In this document: in pieces, positions 24,545-32,620 of the stretch
Numbering within the stretch: position 1 is the stretch's first letter
Layout: every line of letters starts with the position of its first letter
From: an uncultured Eubacteriales bacterium
GTDB taxonomy: Bacteria > Bacillota > Clostridia > Oscillospirales > Oscillospiraceae
Direction of reading: 5' to 3'
Assembly (NCBI GenBank): GCA_900547745.1
Contig: URHT01000012.1
Location: 1 to 45,636, forward strand
Length of the DNA stretch: 45,636 nt
Made by a program: the position numbers and the translations under genes
The notes under the pieces: model-generated
The model's input: the letters and a program-made list of their open reading frames with translations, nothing else
Told to the model about the DNA's origin: nothing
Database searches by the model: none

Positions 24545-25576
24545 ATGCTGACGGTACTTTTGCCGGAAAACGGCCACAGCGCCGGCCTGCGGCAGCTGCT
24601 GACGCCGCTGCTGCCGGCGGGCAGCGTGTTCCGCGACCCGGACGCCGGGCTGGAGGCTCTGACGGATCAGCGCCTGCTGTTCGCCGTGGCGCTGGACGAG
24701 GGCGGCTGCAACGAGGCGTACTACCGGATGCTCTCCCGCCTGCGGCGGAGCCTGACGCTGCTGCGCGGCAGCGTGGCGGGGCTGGTGGTCACCGGCGTGG
24801 GGGAGCTCTACACCAAGGACGTGGCCCGGGACATGGTGTTCGCCGCCAACCAGTCCGGCTGCGCCTTTATCGGGCGGCCGCTGGTGGAGGCCACCGGCTC
24901 CCTGCGGAACTTCCGCACACAGGCCCAGATCGGCGGCACCGATGAGGTCACGGCCTTCCACGCCGCCGTGGCCGAGCTTATCGACCGGCTGGCGAGCTGG
25001 GAGAAGCCCGCCCCTATCCGGCACATTCTGGCGCTCCACGCCTCCCAGCGCAGCACCTCTAACACGCTGGCCCTGTGGGAGCTGGTGAAAAGCGGCCTGC
25101 CGGACACGGCGGCGGTGGAGGAGATCTGCCTGCGCAACGGCACCATGGCCGACTGCAACGGCTGCAGCTACACCGCCTGCCTCCACTTCGGGGAGCAGGG
25201 CGGCTGCTTCTACGGCGGGCCCATGGTGGAGGAGGTCTACCCCGCCGTCCGGCGGTGCGACGCGCTGGTGATGCTGTGCGCCAACTACAACGACGCGCTG
25301 GCGGCCAACCTGACGGCCTGCGTCAACCGGCTGACGGCGCTGTTCCGCCAGAACCGGTTCTACGACAAGCGGCTGTTCGGACTGGTGGTGTCCGGCTACT
25401 CCGGCGGCGACCTGCTGGCGCGGCAGCTGATCTCGGCGCTGAACATGAACAAGTCCTTCTTCCTGCCGCCCCACTTCTGCCTGCTGGAGACGGCCAACGA
25501 GCGGGGCAGCCTTGTGAAGCTGCCCCACATCGCGGAGGAGGCGGCCCGGTTCGCGGCGAGCATGATGGAAAATTGA
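24545..25576 (+). CDS. Flavodoxin-fold NAD(P)H-dependent FMN reductase-like protein
   Basis: 343 residues. The C-terminal half (about 158-340) resembles NADPH-dependent FMN reductases: a strand plus loop LALHASQRSTSNT for FMN phosphate, then a cysteine cluster C204-x2-C207-x4-C212-x8-C221 (DCNGCSYTAC ... GGCFY) of the kind found in iron-sulfur flavoproteins, then the VVSGYSGGDL strand-loop. The N-terminal half (about 1-150) also looks alpha/beta and may be a degenerate second copy; it has no cysteine motif. It follows the LDH-fold gene by 12 bp (GAGGAGGGG ribosome site) and ends at the terminator 25588-25627. A redox partner role in this operon is an inference. Confidence 0.78.
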   Translation: MLTVLLPENGHSAGLRQLLTPLLPAGSVFRDPDAGLEALTDQRLLFAVALDEGGCNEAYYRMLSRLRRSLTLLRGSVAGLVVTGVGELYTKDVARDMVFAANQSGCAFIGRPLVEATGSLRNFRTQAQIGGTDEVTAFHAAVAELIDRLASWEKPAPIRHILALHASQRSTSNTLALWELVKSGLPDTAAVEEICLRNGTMADCNGCSYTACLHFGEQGGCFYGGPMVEEVYPAVRRCDALVMLCANYNDALAANLTACVNRLTALFRQNRFYDKRLFGLVVSGYSGGDLLARQLISALNMNKSFFLPPHFCLLETANERGSLVKLPHIAEEAARFAASMMEN

Positions 25577-25587
25577 ACGGAAAACAC

Positions 25588-25627
25588 AGCAAGGGACGGA
25601 TATGCGTTCGCATATCCGTCCCTTGCT
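25588..25627. terminator. Bidirectional terminator
   Basis: A 19-bp perfect stem starting AGCAAGGGACGG with a very short loop, between the flavodoxin-fold gene (plus) and sufU (minus). Confidence 0.9.
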
Positions 25628-25653
25628 TGTATGATGAGAGAGAAACTGTGGTA

Positions 25654-26097
25654 TCAGGAATTGGCCCTGTCGTTTTTGCCGTGCAGGGCCTCGCCCAGCG
25701 TCCGCCAGCCCAGCATGGCGCATTTTACCCGGGCGGGCATGTGGGCCACGTCCCGCAGGGCGCCGGCCTCCTGAAGCTGGTCGATCTCGTTCTCCGTGGC
25801 CTCGCCCCGGATCATCCGCTGGAACAGCTCACAGAGGTGGAGCGCCTCGTCCCTGGGGCGGCCGATGACCATGCCCAGCATGATGTCCGCCGACGCCTGG
25901 GACACGGCGCAGCCGCTGCCCACAAAGGCCCCGTCGGTGATGATGCCGCCGTCGGTCTTCAGCTTCAGCCGTATCTCGTCGCCGCAGCTGGGATTGACCC
26001 CCGCCAGCTCGATGTCGGCGTCCGGCAGGTCGTGCTTGAACTCCGGATGCAGGTTGTGCTCCGTCAGGATCTCGTTGTAAAAGCGGTTAGTTTCCAT
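25654..26097 (-). CDS. sufU: SufU Fe-S cluster assembly sulfur-transfer protein
   Basis: 147 residues. The zinc-site residues of SufU are all present: C38 and D40 (NPSCGDE), C63 (GSGCAVSQAS) and C126 (VKCAMLGW). SufU accepts persulfide sulfur from SufS through the zinc-bound cysteine and passes it to the SufBCD scaffold. ATG 26097 overlaps the sufS end by 11 bp. An upstream open frame exists but only repeats sufS coding sequence in another frame. It is the last gene of sufCBDSU. Confidence 0.96.
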   Translation of the reverse strand: METNRFYNEILTEHNLHPEFKHDLPDADIELAGVNPSCGDEIRLKLKTDGGIITDGAFVGSGCAVSQASADIMLGMVIGRPRDEALHLCELFQRMIRGEATENEIDQLQEAGALRDVAHMPARVKCAMLGWRTLGEALHGKNDRANS

Positions 26098-27301
26098 AGC
26101 CCATACGCTCCCTGATGGTGGACAGGCTCTGCAGCAGCCGGTCGACCTCCTCCTCCGTGTTGTAGAAGGCGAAGCTGGCCCGCACCGTGGCGCTGTATCC
26201 CAGATGCTGCAGAAGCGGCTGGGCGCAGTGGTGTCCCGCCCGGACGTCCACGCCGTCGCAGGCCAGTATTTCGCTGACATCGTGGGGGTGTACGCCCTCC
26301 ACGGTGAAGGTGACGATGCCGTTGTGCTCCTCCGGCCTGTCCGAGCCGATGACGTGGATGTGGGGCATGTCCGCCATGCCCGCCAGCGTCCGCGCCGTCA
26401 GCGCCAGCTCCTGCCGGTGCATGGCGTCAAAGCCCACGGACTGCACATAGTTGATGGCAGCGTGGAGCCCCGCCGCGCCGGCGGCGTTGACGGTGCCGGC
26501 CTCGAATTTGTGGGGCAGCTCCGCGAACACCGCGCCCTCCCGGCTGACGGATTCGATCATCTCGCCGCCGGTGAGGAACGGGGGCATCTCCTCCAGCAGG
26601 GCCCGCCTGCCGTACAACACGCCGATGCCCATGGGGCCGTAGACCTTGTGGCCGGAGAAGGCCAGAAAATCCGCGTCCAGCGCCTGCACGTCCACGGGGA
26701 TGTGGGGCGTGCTCTGCGCGCCGTCCACCACCATCACCGCGCCGTGCTTGTGGGCCATGTCCGCCAGCTGGCGGATGGGGTTGACGCGGCCGACGACGTT
26801 GGAAACGTGGGTCACGGCCACCAGCTTCGTCCGGTCGGTGATCAGGGCCTCGGCCTTGTTCAGGTCGAGACTGCCGTCCGGCTCGCAGTCCAGAAATTTC
26901 AGGGAAGCCCCGGTCTGACGGCATACCATCTGCCACGGCAGCAGGTCGCTGTGGTGCTCCAGAATGGATACCACCACCTCATCCCCGGCTTTGATATGGC
27001 TGAGTCCGTAGCTGTACGCCGCCAGATTCAGTCCCTCGGTGGTGTTGCGGGTGAACACGATCTCCGCGGCGGACTTGGCGTTGAGGAACCGGCGTACCGC
27101 CTCCCGCGCGTTTTCGTAGGCGTCGGTGGCCGCGATGCTCAGGGGGTACAGGCCCCGCAGGGGGTTGGCGTTCTGCTCGCAGTAGAAGCGGCGCACCGCG
27201 TCCAGCACGCACTGGGGCCGCTGGGCCGTGGCCGCGTTGTCCAGATAGGCGATATCCTGCGCCGTCAGCAGGGGAAAATCCTTTCGATATGCGTTGGTCA
27301 T
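26087..27301 (-). CDS. sufS: SufS cysteine desulfurase
   Basis: 404-residue PLP enzyme releasing sulfur from cysteine to give alanine and an enzyme persulfide. The PLP lysine is K219 (FSGHKVYGPMG) and the persulfide cysteine C359 lies in RAGHHCAQPLL, the SufS-specific (group II) pattern. ATG 27301 follows GGAGGTG at 6 nt. The start codon lies 1 bp past the sufD stop. Confidence 0.97.
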   Translation of the reverse strand: MTNAYRKDFPLLTAQDIAYLDNAATAQRPQCVLDAVRRFYCEQNANPLRGLYPLSIAATDAYENAREAVRRFLNAKSAAEIVFTRNTTEGLNLAAYSYGLSHIKAGDEVVVSILEHHSDLLPWQMVCRQTGASLKFLDCEPDGSLDLNKAEALITDRTKLVAVTHVSNVVGRVNPIRQLADMAHKHGAVMVVDGAQSTPHIPVDVQALDADFLAFSGHKVYGPMGIGVLYGRRALLEEMPPFLTGGEMIESVSREGAVFAELPHKFEAGTVNAAGAAGLHAAINYVQSVGFDAMHRQELALTARTLAGMADMPHIHVIGSDRPEEHNGIVTFTVEGVHPHDVSEILACDGVDVRAGHHCAQPLLQHLGYSATVRASFAFYNTEEEVDRLLQSLSTIRERMGYGN

Positions 27302-27302
27302 G

Positions 27303-28199
27303 TCACACACCTCCGTTCAGTTCGTGCAGCACCGTCTCCGCGGTGGCCTCATCGCCCAGATCGTGGGCCAGCCGCTCCACGGCGGCGCGGGCCATCAGGC
27401 TCTCCGCCGCTGCGCGGTCGAAGCCCCGGCTCTCAAAGTAAAACAGCGTATCCTCGTCCAGCGCGCCGATAGTGGCGCCGTGGGTGCCCTCCACGTTTTC
27501 CACGGCGCAGAGGATCAGGGGCACGGTCTTGTTCACCACATCGTCGCCCAGCAGCAGCACCGTCTCCTGCTCGCTGCCGGTGGAACCGGCGGAGCCGTGC
27601 TTGAAGTCGATGGTGCCGCGAAACACCTTTTTGGCACTGCCGGCCAGCGCGCCGGACACGTCGATGTCGCTTCGGGTGTCCCGGCCCGCATGGTCAACGG
27701 CCAGATTCAGGTCGATGACCTGCGCGTCCCGGCCCAGATAGCCCATGGCGGCCTTCAGGGACGCGCCGTCCGCCAGCGTCAGCCGGTCGTCTGCGTAGGT
27801 ATCGCCCCGGCCGGGCAGCAGGCGGTACAGCTCCACGGCGCTGCCCTCGGGACAGCGGGCCGACACCTCGCTGCGCAGGACGGCGCCCCCGTCCATGGCC
27901 TGCACCTGCACCAGACGGATCACCGCGTCCTTTTCAGGCCGCAGCACCGTCCGGACGTGGAGGTGCTCCCCGCCCCGGAACGTCTCGTACACCGTGACGC
28001 GCTGTCCGGCCGCGGCGGCGATCTCCACCGTTTTCCGGGTGTAGGGCGCACCGGCGGACAGCTCCAGCCGTCCGTCGCCGGTCAGCACCTCCGCGCCGCC
28101 GTCCACTGTGCCCGCCTCGTCCCACAGCAGGGCGGTTTCGTTGACGCCCAGCCGGTTCCATGTGCGGGTGGGCAGCTTATTCACAAGAATGGTATCCAT
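27303..28199 (-). CDS. sufD: SufD-like scaffold subunit
   Basis: 298 residues, shorter than the roughly 420 of E. coli SufD but in line with compact SufD proteins of Clostridia. It is a beta-helix SufBD-core protein: the C-terminal half includes LNLAVDHAGRDTRSDIDVSG and the ending FYFESRGFDRAAAESLMARA, which mirrors the end of SufB. The N-terminal alpha-helical domain is reduced. It forms the SufBC2D scaffold with SufB and SufC. ATG 28199 follows AAAGGAG; an upstream TTG is less likely. Confidence 0.9.
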   Translation of the reverse strand: MDTILVNKLPTRTWNRLGVNETALLWDEAGTVDGGAEVLTGDGRLELSAGAPYTRKTVEIAAAAGQRVTVYETFRGGEHLHVRTVLRPEKDAVIRLVQVQAMDGGAVLRSEVSARCPEGSAVELYRLLPGRGDTYADDRLTLADGASLKAAMGYLGRDAQVIDLNLAVDHAGRDTRSDIDVSGALAGSAKKVFRGTIDFKHGSAGSTGSEQETVLLLGDDVVNKTVPLILCAVENVEGTHGATIGALDEDTLFYFESRGFDRAAAESLMARAAVERLAHDLGDEATAETVLHELNGGV

Positions 28200-28219
28200 T
28201 GTCAAAACTCCTTTCCCGC

Positions 28220-29626
28220 TCAGCCGATGCTGCCCTTCATCTCAAGGCGGATGAGGTTGTTCATCTCCACGGCGTACTCCACCGGCAGCTCACGGGACAC
28301 GTTGTCGGCAAAGCCGCTGACGATGAGGGCCCGGGCGTCCTCCTCCGAAAGCCCCCGGCTCATGAGGTAGAACACGGCGTCGCCGCTGATGCTGCCGATG
28401 CGCGCCTCGTGGCCGATGGCGGCGTCCCGCGTGCGGACGTCCATGGCGGGGATAGTGTCGGAGCGCGATTCGGAGTCCAGCATCAGCGACTGGCAGGACA
28501 CCGAGGACTTGGCGCCGCTGGCGGCCTTCTCCACCACCACGCTGCTGCGGAAGGTACTGACGCCTCCACTCTTGCTGATGGAGCGGGTATTCATATACGA
28601 GCTGGTGTTCCGGCCGATATGCACCACCTTGGCGCCGGTGTCCAGATCCTGTCCGGCCCCTGCGAAGGTGACGCCGGTGAACTCCATCTTGGCGTTGTCG
28701 CCCTTCAGGATGCTCATGGGGTACAGGCAGCCGGTGTGGGAGCCGAAGGAGCCGGACACCCACTCGATGACGCCGCCCTCCTCCACCAGCGCCCGCTTGG
28801 TGTTGAGGTTGTACATATTCTTCGACCAGTTCTCAATGGTGGAGTAGCGCAGCTTGGCGTTTTTCTTGACGTACAGCTCCACGCAGCCGGCGTGGAGGTT
28901 GGCCACGTTGTACTTGGGGGCGGAGCAGCCCTCGATGAAGTGAAGGCTGGCCCCCTCGTCCACGATGATAAGGGTGTGCTCGAACTGTCCGGCGCCCTTG
29001 GCGTTCAGCCGGAAGTAGGACTGCAGGGGGATGGACACCTGCACGCCCTTGGGGACGTATACGAAGGAGCCGCCCGACCACACCGCGCCGTGGAGCGCGG
29101 CAAACTTGTGGTCGGTGGGGGGCACCAGCTTCATGAAGTACTTGCGCACCATGTCGGCGTACTCGCCGTGGAGGGCGCTCTCCATGTCGGTGTACACCAC
29201 GCCCTGCGCCGCCACCTCGGCCCGGACGTTGTGGTACACCAGCTCTGAGTCGTACTGCGCGCCCACGCCGGCCAGCGACTTGCGCTCCGCCTCGGGGATG
29301 CCCAGCCGCTCAAAGGTATCCTTGATGTCCTGCGGCACGTTTTTCCAGTCGTTCTGCATCTTCGTGTTGGGCCGGACATAGGTGGCGATGTGGTCGATAT
29401 CCAGCCCCGCCAGCGAGGGGCCCCAGTCCGGCACCGGCGTCTCGTTGTAGATCTGCAGGGCGTGGAGCCGGAACTGCTGCATCCACGCGGGATCGTTCTT
29501 TTCCTGCGACAGCCTTTCCACAATGGCGGGTGTCAGGCCCGTCTCCATGCGGTAGGCGTCGTGCTCCGCGTCCCGGATGTCGTATACGCTGCGGTCAATG
29601 TCGTCCACATGGGTCTTTTCGCGCAT
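28220..29626 (-). CDS. sufB: SufB Fe-S scaffold subunit
   Basis: 468 residues, the full family length. Highly conserved stretches are visible: YVPKGVQVSIPLQSYF, FIEGCSAPKYNVANLHAGCVE, and the C-terminal ISGDAVFYLMSRGLSEEDARALIVSGF. The cluster builds on SufB within the SufBC2D complex. ATG 29626 follows GGAGG by 8 nt; an open frame extends far upstream inside sufC in another frame and is not coding. 14 bp after sufC. Confidence 0.98.
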   Translation of the reverse strand: MREKTHVDDIDRSVYDIRDAEHDAYRMETGLTPAIVERLSQEKNDPAWMQQFRLHALQIYNETPVPDWGPSLAGLDIDHIATYVRPNTKMQNDWKNVPQDIKDTFERLGIPEAERKSLAGVGAQYDSELVYHNVRAEVAAQGVVYTDMESALHGEYADMVRKYFMKLVPPTDHKFAALHGAVWSGGSFVYVPKGVQVSIPLQSYFRLNAKGAGQFEHTLIIVDEGASLHFIEGCSAPKYNVANLHAGCVELYVKKNAKLRYSTIENWSKNMYNLNTKRALVEEGGVIEWVSGSFGSHTGCLYPMSILKGDNAKMEFTGVTFAGAGQDLDTGAKVVHIGRNTSSYMNTRSISKSGGVSTFRSSVVVEKAASGAKSSVSCQSLMLDSESRSDTIPAMDVRTRDAAIGHEARIGSISGDAVFYLMSRGLSEEDARALIVSGFADNVSRELPVEYAVEMNNLIRLEMKGSIG

Positions 29627-29640
29627 GACGGCACCTCCGT

Positions 29641-30384
29641 TCACTGCTGCAGGCCGGTGAAGCCGTGCTTGTTGATGGCGTCCACCAGCTCCGCGCCGCC
29701 GTTTTTCACGATGACGCCGTTCTCCATGACGTGGGCGGCGTCCACCGGCAGGGACTCCAGGATGCGGGTGCTGTGGGTGATGATCAGCAGCGAGCCGTGC
29801 TGCTTCTCCCGGTACAGCCGGACGCCCCGGGACACGGTGCGCACCGCGTCCACGTCCAGCCCGGAGTCCGTCTCGTCCAGAATGGCAAGGCGCGGCTCCA
29901 GCATCAGCATCTGCAATATCTCGGCCTTCTTCTTTTCTCCGCCGGAGAAGCCCACGTTCAGGTCGCGGTCGGCGTAGCTCTCGTCCATGTCCAGCATGGC
30001 CATGGCGTCCTTCAGCTTTTTCTTGAAGTCCCACAGCCGCAGGCGGCTGCCGGTCTTCTGCTCCAGCGCCGTGCGGATAAAGGCGCTGAGGGTGACGCCG
30101 GGCACCTCCAGCGGGTTCTGGAACGACAGGAAGATGCCGCGCTTGGCCCGCTCGTTGACGGGCAGGGCGGTGATGTCCTCGCCGCCGAACAGGATGCGCC
30201 CGGCGGTGACGGTGTAGGCCGGGCTGCCGGTGATGGCGCAGCCCAGCGTGGACTTGCCGGTGCCGTTGGGGCCCATGAGGACGTGGGTCTCGTCGCTGCC
30301 GATGGTCAGCTCCACGCCGTGGAGGATCTCCTTGCCCTCCACCCCGGCGTGCAGGTTCTCTATGGTAAGAAGCGGTGTTTTCAT
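29641..30384 (-). CDS. sufC: SufC ATPase
   Basis: 247 residues. Walker A GPNGTGKST (38-46), a Suf-type signature VGFSGGEKKKAEILQ and Walker B LAILDETDSGLD are all canonical for SufC. ATP binding by SufC drives conformational change in SufB-SufD during cluster assembly. ATG 30384 follows AGGAGG at 7 nt. First gene of the operon; the promoter is 44 bp upstream of the start. Confidence 0.98.
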   Translation of the reverse strand: MKTPLLTIENLHAGVEGKEILHGVELTIGSDETHVLMGPNGTGKSTLGCAITGSPAYTVTAGRILFGGEDITALPVNERAKRGIFLSFQNPLEVPGVTLSAFIRTALEQKTGSRLRLWDFKKKLKDAMAMLDMDESYADRDLNVGFSGGEKKKAEILQMLMLEPRLAILDETDSGLDVDAVRTVSRGVRLYREKQHGSLLIITHSTRILESLPVDAAHVMENGVIVKNGGAELVDAINKHGFTGLQQ

Positions 30385-30427
30385 GTTGTTGCCTCCTGTG
30401 ACTAATATACCTACCAATCTACTGGGG

Positions 30428-30456
30428 ATTATAGAACTATTAACCTACTTTGTCAA
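30428..30456 (-). promoter_or_regulatory. Perfect consensus promoter of the suf operon
   Basis: Minus strand TTGACA, 17 nt, TATAAT, matching the sigma-A consensus in every position. The element GTAGGTTAATAG overlaps the -35/-10 spacer and a near copy GTAGGTATATTAG lies around 30414-30402, downstream of the expected start. A promoter this strong in a cluster-assembly operon is usually repressed; these repeats may be the operator (inference; Rrf2/IscR-type control is the known precedent). Confidence 0.85.
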
Positions 30457-30529
30457 TAGGGAGAAGGCGAAAAAGAAAAACGGTGCGGCAAAAACCGCCC
30501 GGCTGCAAAATCGGAGGGAAGGAAAGTGT

Positions 30530-30666
30530 GAAAGGGAACCGTCAGGGTTCCCTTTCGCGTTCAGTCACCCGCCGCAGCGACCAAAACGGCAAAATAAAAT
30601 GCCGCTTTTATTTTGCTGTTTTGCTGTTTGCTTGTCAAAAACCCCGAAGGGCTTTTGACAAGCAAA
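30530..30666. repeat. Two hairpins in the long intergenic region before suf
   Basis: GAAAGGGAACC pairs with GGTTCCCTTTC (30530-30540 with 30546-30556). TTTGCTTGTCAAAA pairs with TTTTGACAAGCAAA (30627-30640 with 30653-30666). Between them are three TTTTGCTG-like units. Only the hairpins are visible in 30470-30660; there is no plausible gene. Confidence 0.6.
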
Positions 30667-30692
30667 AGCGGAGCGGCTTTCGCCGCTCCGCT
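30667..30692 (-). terminator. Terminator of the second sigma/anti-sigma operon
   Basis: An 11-bp perfect stem AGCGGAGCGGC / GCCGCTCCGCT with a GAAA tetraloop on the minus strand, followed by TTTGCTTG, 48 bp past the anti-sigma stop. Confidence 0.75.
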
Positions 30693-30740
30693 TCGGGCTG
30701 TCTAAAACTGCCAGCCGCTTAAAGGGGAAAACTGCGCGGG

Positions 30741-31901
30741 TCAGGGCAGATAGGTCTGCTGTACCGCCACAGGCTGCTCGTTGCTGAAGTCGTACCAGCG
30801 GCCCTCCAGCGAGACGGAGGTCACGGTGTCCACGTCCACCAGCCGGTTGAAGGCATAGCTGTAATAGGCGCCCTCCGGGGGATCGGTGATGCCCAGCTCG
30901 TTCCGCAGCGCCTCGTCGGTGCTGCGGCCGCTGGAGATAAGGCCCACCACCCAGTTCCGCAGGTTGCGGGAGGCGCTGTCCGCTGCGAAGTCGGTGCCGT
31001 CCTGATAGTGGACGATCAGCTCGTCGATGAGCATTTCGCTGTCGCTGTACTGCGTGTCCACCACGGTCATACCCAGCGGGGAGAGGGTCAGGCGCTGGCC
31101 GTTGTCGGCGGTGAGGGTCTTGACCGGCAGATAGGCGCGGGGCTGGATGGCGATGGAATAGGGCTGGTGGTTGGCGTCCCGCACGGTGAAGTAGAAGCTG
31201 GTGCCGGTCTCGTAGCCCTTACCGGTGATAAAGTAGGCCACCATCTGCAGGCAGGTATCGGTGCTGGTGCTCTCGTCCGCATAGAGCTTCATGTCGGCAA
31301 AGAGGTAGCCGCTGTCCTGCCCGTTGGGATCTTCGGGGGCCTTGCTGCCGAAGGACAGGTCGGCGCGGACGGAGTCCACCCACGTCTCGCCGTAGCCCAT
31401 GTCGCCGTACTCGAAGCCGTCGGGATTCTCAATGGAGAAGGTCAGGATGCCGCAGCCCGTCTCATCTACCAGGAAGGTGCCCATCGTATAGGTGTTGCCC
31501 GCCACGGTCATAGTGGCGTCCAGCTTGCTGAGATACTGCCCCACCAACCGCTCCGTGGCGGCGGGATCGCCGGGGATGCGCTCCATATCGGCGACGGTGA
31601 TATAGTTACCCTTTCCGTCCTCCACCGTGGGGGTGGTGGCGTCCATATCGTCGGTAAAGGCGTGGTAAGTGGTGTCGTCCACCTTGTCGGCGGGGGATAC
31701 GTTGGCATTGATCAAGGTAACCACCCCGGCGGCTGCGGCCACCGTCAGCGTCAGCGCGGCGGCAATGGCAATGACCGCGCCCCTGCGCAGGGTGCGATGG
31801 GTCTTTTTGCTGTTCTCCATGGTTTTCTGAACCTCCATCAGTGTGTCGGGGGAGGCGTGCAGCGTGGAGAAGGTTTTCTGGAAAAGTTCATGCTCTGTCA
31901 T
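30741..31901 (-). CDS. Membrane-anchored anti-sigma-like protein (second pair)
   Basis: 386 residues. A cytoplasmic N-terminus (about 1-40, KTFSTLHASPDTLMEVQKTME, with the helical pattern seen in DUF4179-type anti-sigma proteins) is followed by one membrane helix (about 41-64) and a large extracytoplasmic domain with beta-rich segments (about 70-386). It overlaps the sigma gene by ATGA, making it the cognate anti-sigma candidate. It shares layout but no clear sequence with the protein at 12588-13538. Confidence 0.72.
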   Translation of the reverse strand: MTEHELFQKTFSTLHASPDTLMEVQKTMENSKKTHRTLRRGAVIAIAAALTLTVAAAAGVVTLINANVSPADKVDDTTYHAFTDDMDATTPTVEDGKGNYITVADMERIPGDPAATERLVGQYLSKLDATMTVAGNTYTMGTFLVDETGCGILTFSIENPDGFEYGDMGYGETWVDSVRADLSFGSKAPEDPNGQDSGYLFADMKLYADESTSTDTCLQMVAYFITGKGYETGTSFYFTVRDANHQPYSIAIQPRAYLPVKTLTADNGQRLTLSPLGMTVVDTQYSDSEMLIDELIVHYQDGTDFAADSASRNLRNWVVGLISSGRSTDEALRNELGITDPPEGAYYSYAFNRLVDVDTVTSVSLEGRWYDFSNEQPVAVQQTYLP

Positions 31902-32374
31902 GTCTGCGGCACCTCCGATAAAATGTGCTTCAGCTTTTCTCTGGCACGGGCCAGCCGGGTACGCACCGTTTCCTCCGGTATGTCCAGCAGCCCGGCGATC
32001 TCCTTCTGGCGATAGCCCTCGTAGTAGTACAGCAGCACCGGCACCCGGTAGCGCCTGTCCAGCGCCATCACCGCGTCAAACAGCTCGTGGCACTGGGGCT
32101 CCTCGAAGGAAAGACTGTTTTCGTAGTCGGCGATGTCCTCCGTCCTGTGCCACGGGGCGCGCAGCACGTTTTTGCACCGGTTGACCGTGACGCGGATCAG
32201 CCAGTTCTTCACATGGGCGTCGTCATCGAACGCCTTGTCGGTTTTGTACAGCTGTATCAGCACGTCCTGGGTCACATCGTCGGCATCGGCAGGGGAGCGC
32301 AGATAGCTGTACGCCACCCGGAACACCGTGTCCATATACCGCGCCGCCAGAGGGGAAAACTGTTGCTCTGTCAT
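31898..32374 (-). CDS. ECF-type RNA polymerase sigma factor (second pair)
   Basis: 158 residues. Region 2 is at about 8-70 (YMDTVFRVAYSYLRSPADADDVTQDVLIQL, with the acidic DADDVTQDV helix) and region 4 at about 95-155 (YYYEGYRQKEIAGLLDIPEETVRTRLARAREKLK). ATG 32374 is chosen because AAGGAGA lies 8 nt upstream and the protein begins MTEQQFSPLAARYMD. The frame is open further up but without a ribosome site. Coupled to the anti-sigma gene. Confidence 0.93.
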   Translation of the reverse strand: MTEQQFSPLAARYMDTVFRVAYSYLRSPADADDVTQDVLIQLYKTDKAFDDDAHVKNWLIRVTVNRCKNVLRAPWHRTEDIADYENSLSFEEPQCHELFDAVMALDRRYRVPVLLYYYEGYRQKEIAGLLDIPEETVRTRLARAREKLKHILSEVPQT

Positions 32375-32413
32375 GGATCGATCTCCTTGTGTTTTGAAAG
32401 GCCCTTCACTGGG

Positions 32414-32442
32414 AATACACATGGGAACGGCAAAATGTTTCA
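32414..32442 (-). promoter_or_regulatory. Candidate ECF-dependent promoter of the sigma operon
   Basis: Minus strand TGAAAC (32442-32437) is followed at 16-17 nt by GTGTAT. TGAAAC with a GTA-like -10 is the pattern of sigma-W/ECF promoters, suggesting autoregulation. No good sigma-A promoter was found nearby. Confidence 0.35.
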
Positions 32443-32494
32443 CTTCCGCAAATTTTTTCCACAGAAATTTCAAGGTCTGCGAAATGATTTTTGC

Positions 32495-32523
32495 TTGCGC
32501 GGGAGCAGTGAGTCTTTTATACT
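32495..32523 (+). promoter_or_regulatory. Candidate promoter of the buk/vor operon
   Basis: TTGCGC, 17 nt, TATACT (3/6 and 5/6), about 68 nt before the upstream ORF. It is divergent from the sigma operon. Confidence 0.4.
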
Positions 32524-32590
32524 ATAACAAAACACGCACATATCGGCAAATGCCCCTGTCTCCCGGAATTTATCAGGAAAGGAGCGCCGG

Positions 32591-32620
32591 ATGCCCTGCG
32601 TCCGGCCGATACACCTATGA
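32591..32620 (+). CDS. 9-residue upstream ORF coupled to butyrate kinase
   Basis: AAAGGAG (32578-32584) is ideally placed 6 nt before ATG 32591, which opens the ORF MPCVRPIHL. Its TGA overlaps the ATG of butyrate kinase (ATGA, 32617-32620). The kinase start itself has no ribosome binding site, so it is probably reached by ribosomes that terminate this short ORF. Confidence 0.6.
   Translation: MPCVRPIHL

Noticed and set aside
20492..25723. Long minus-strand open frames (718 and 872 codons) opposite the giant protein and its neighbours
   Set aside because: They span gene boundaries and terminators of the plus-strand operon, and their translations look like typical antisense of high-GC genes.
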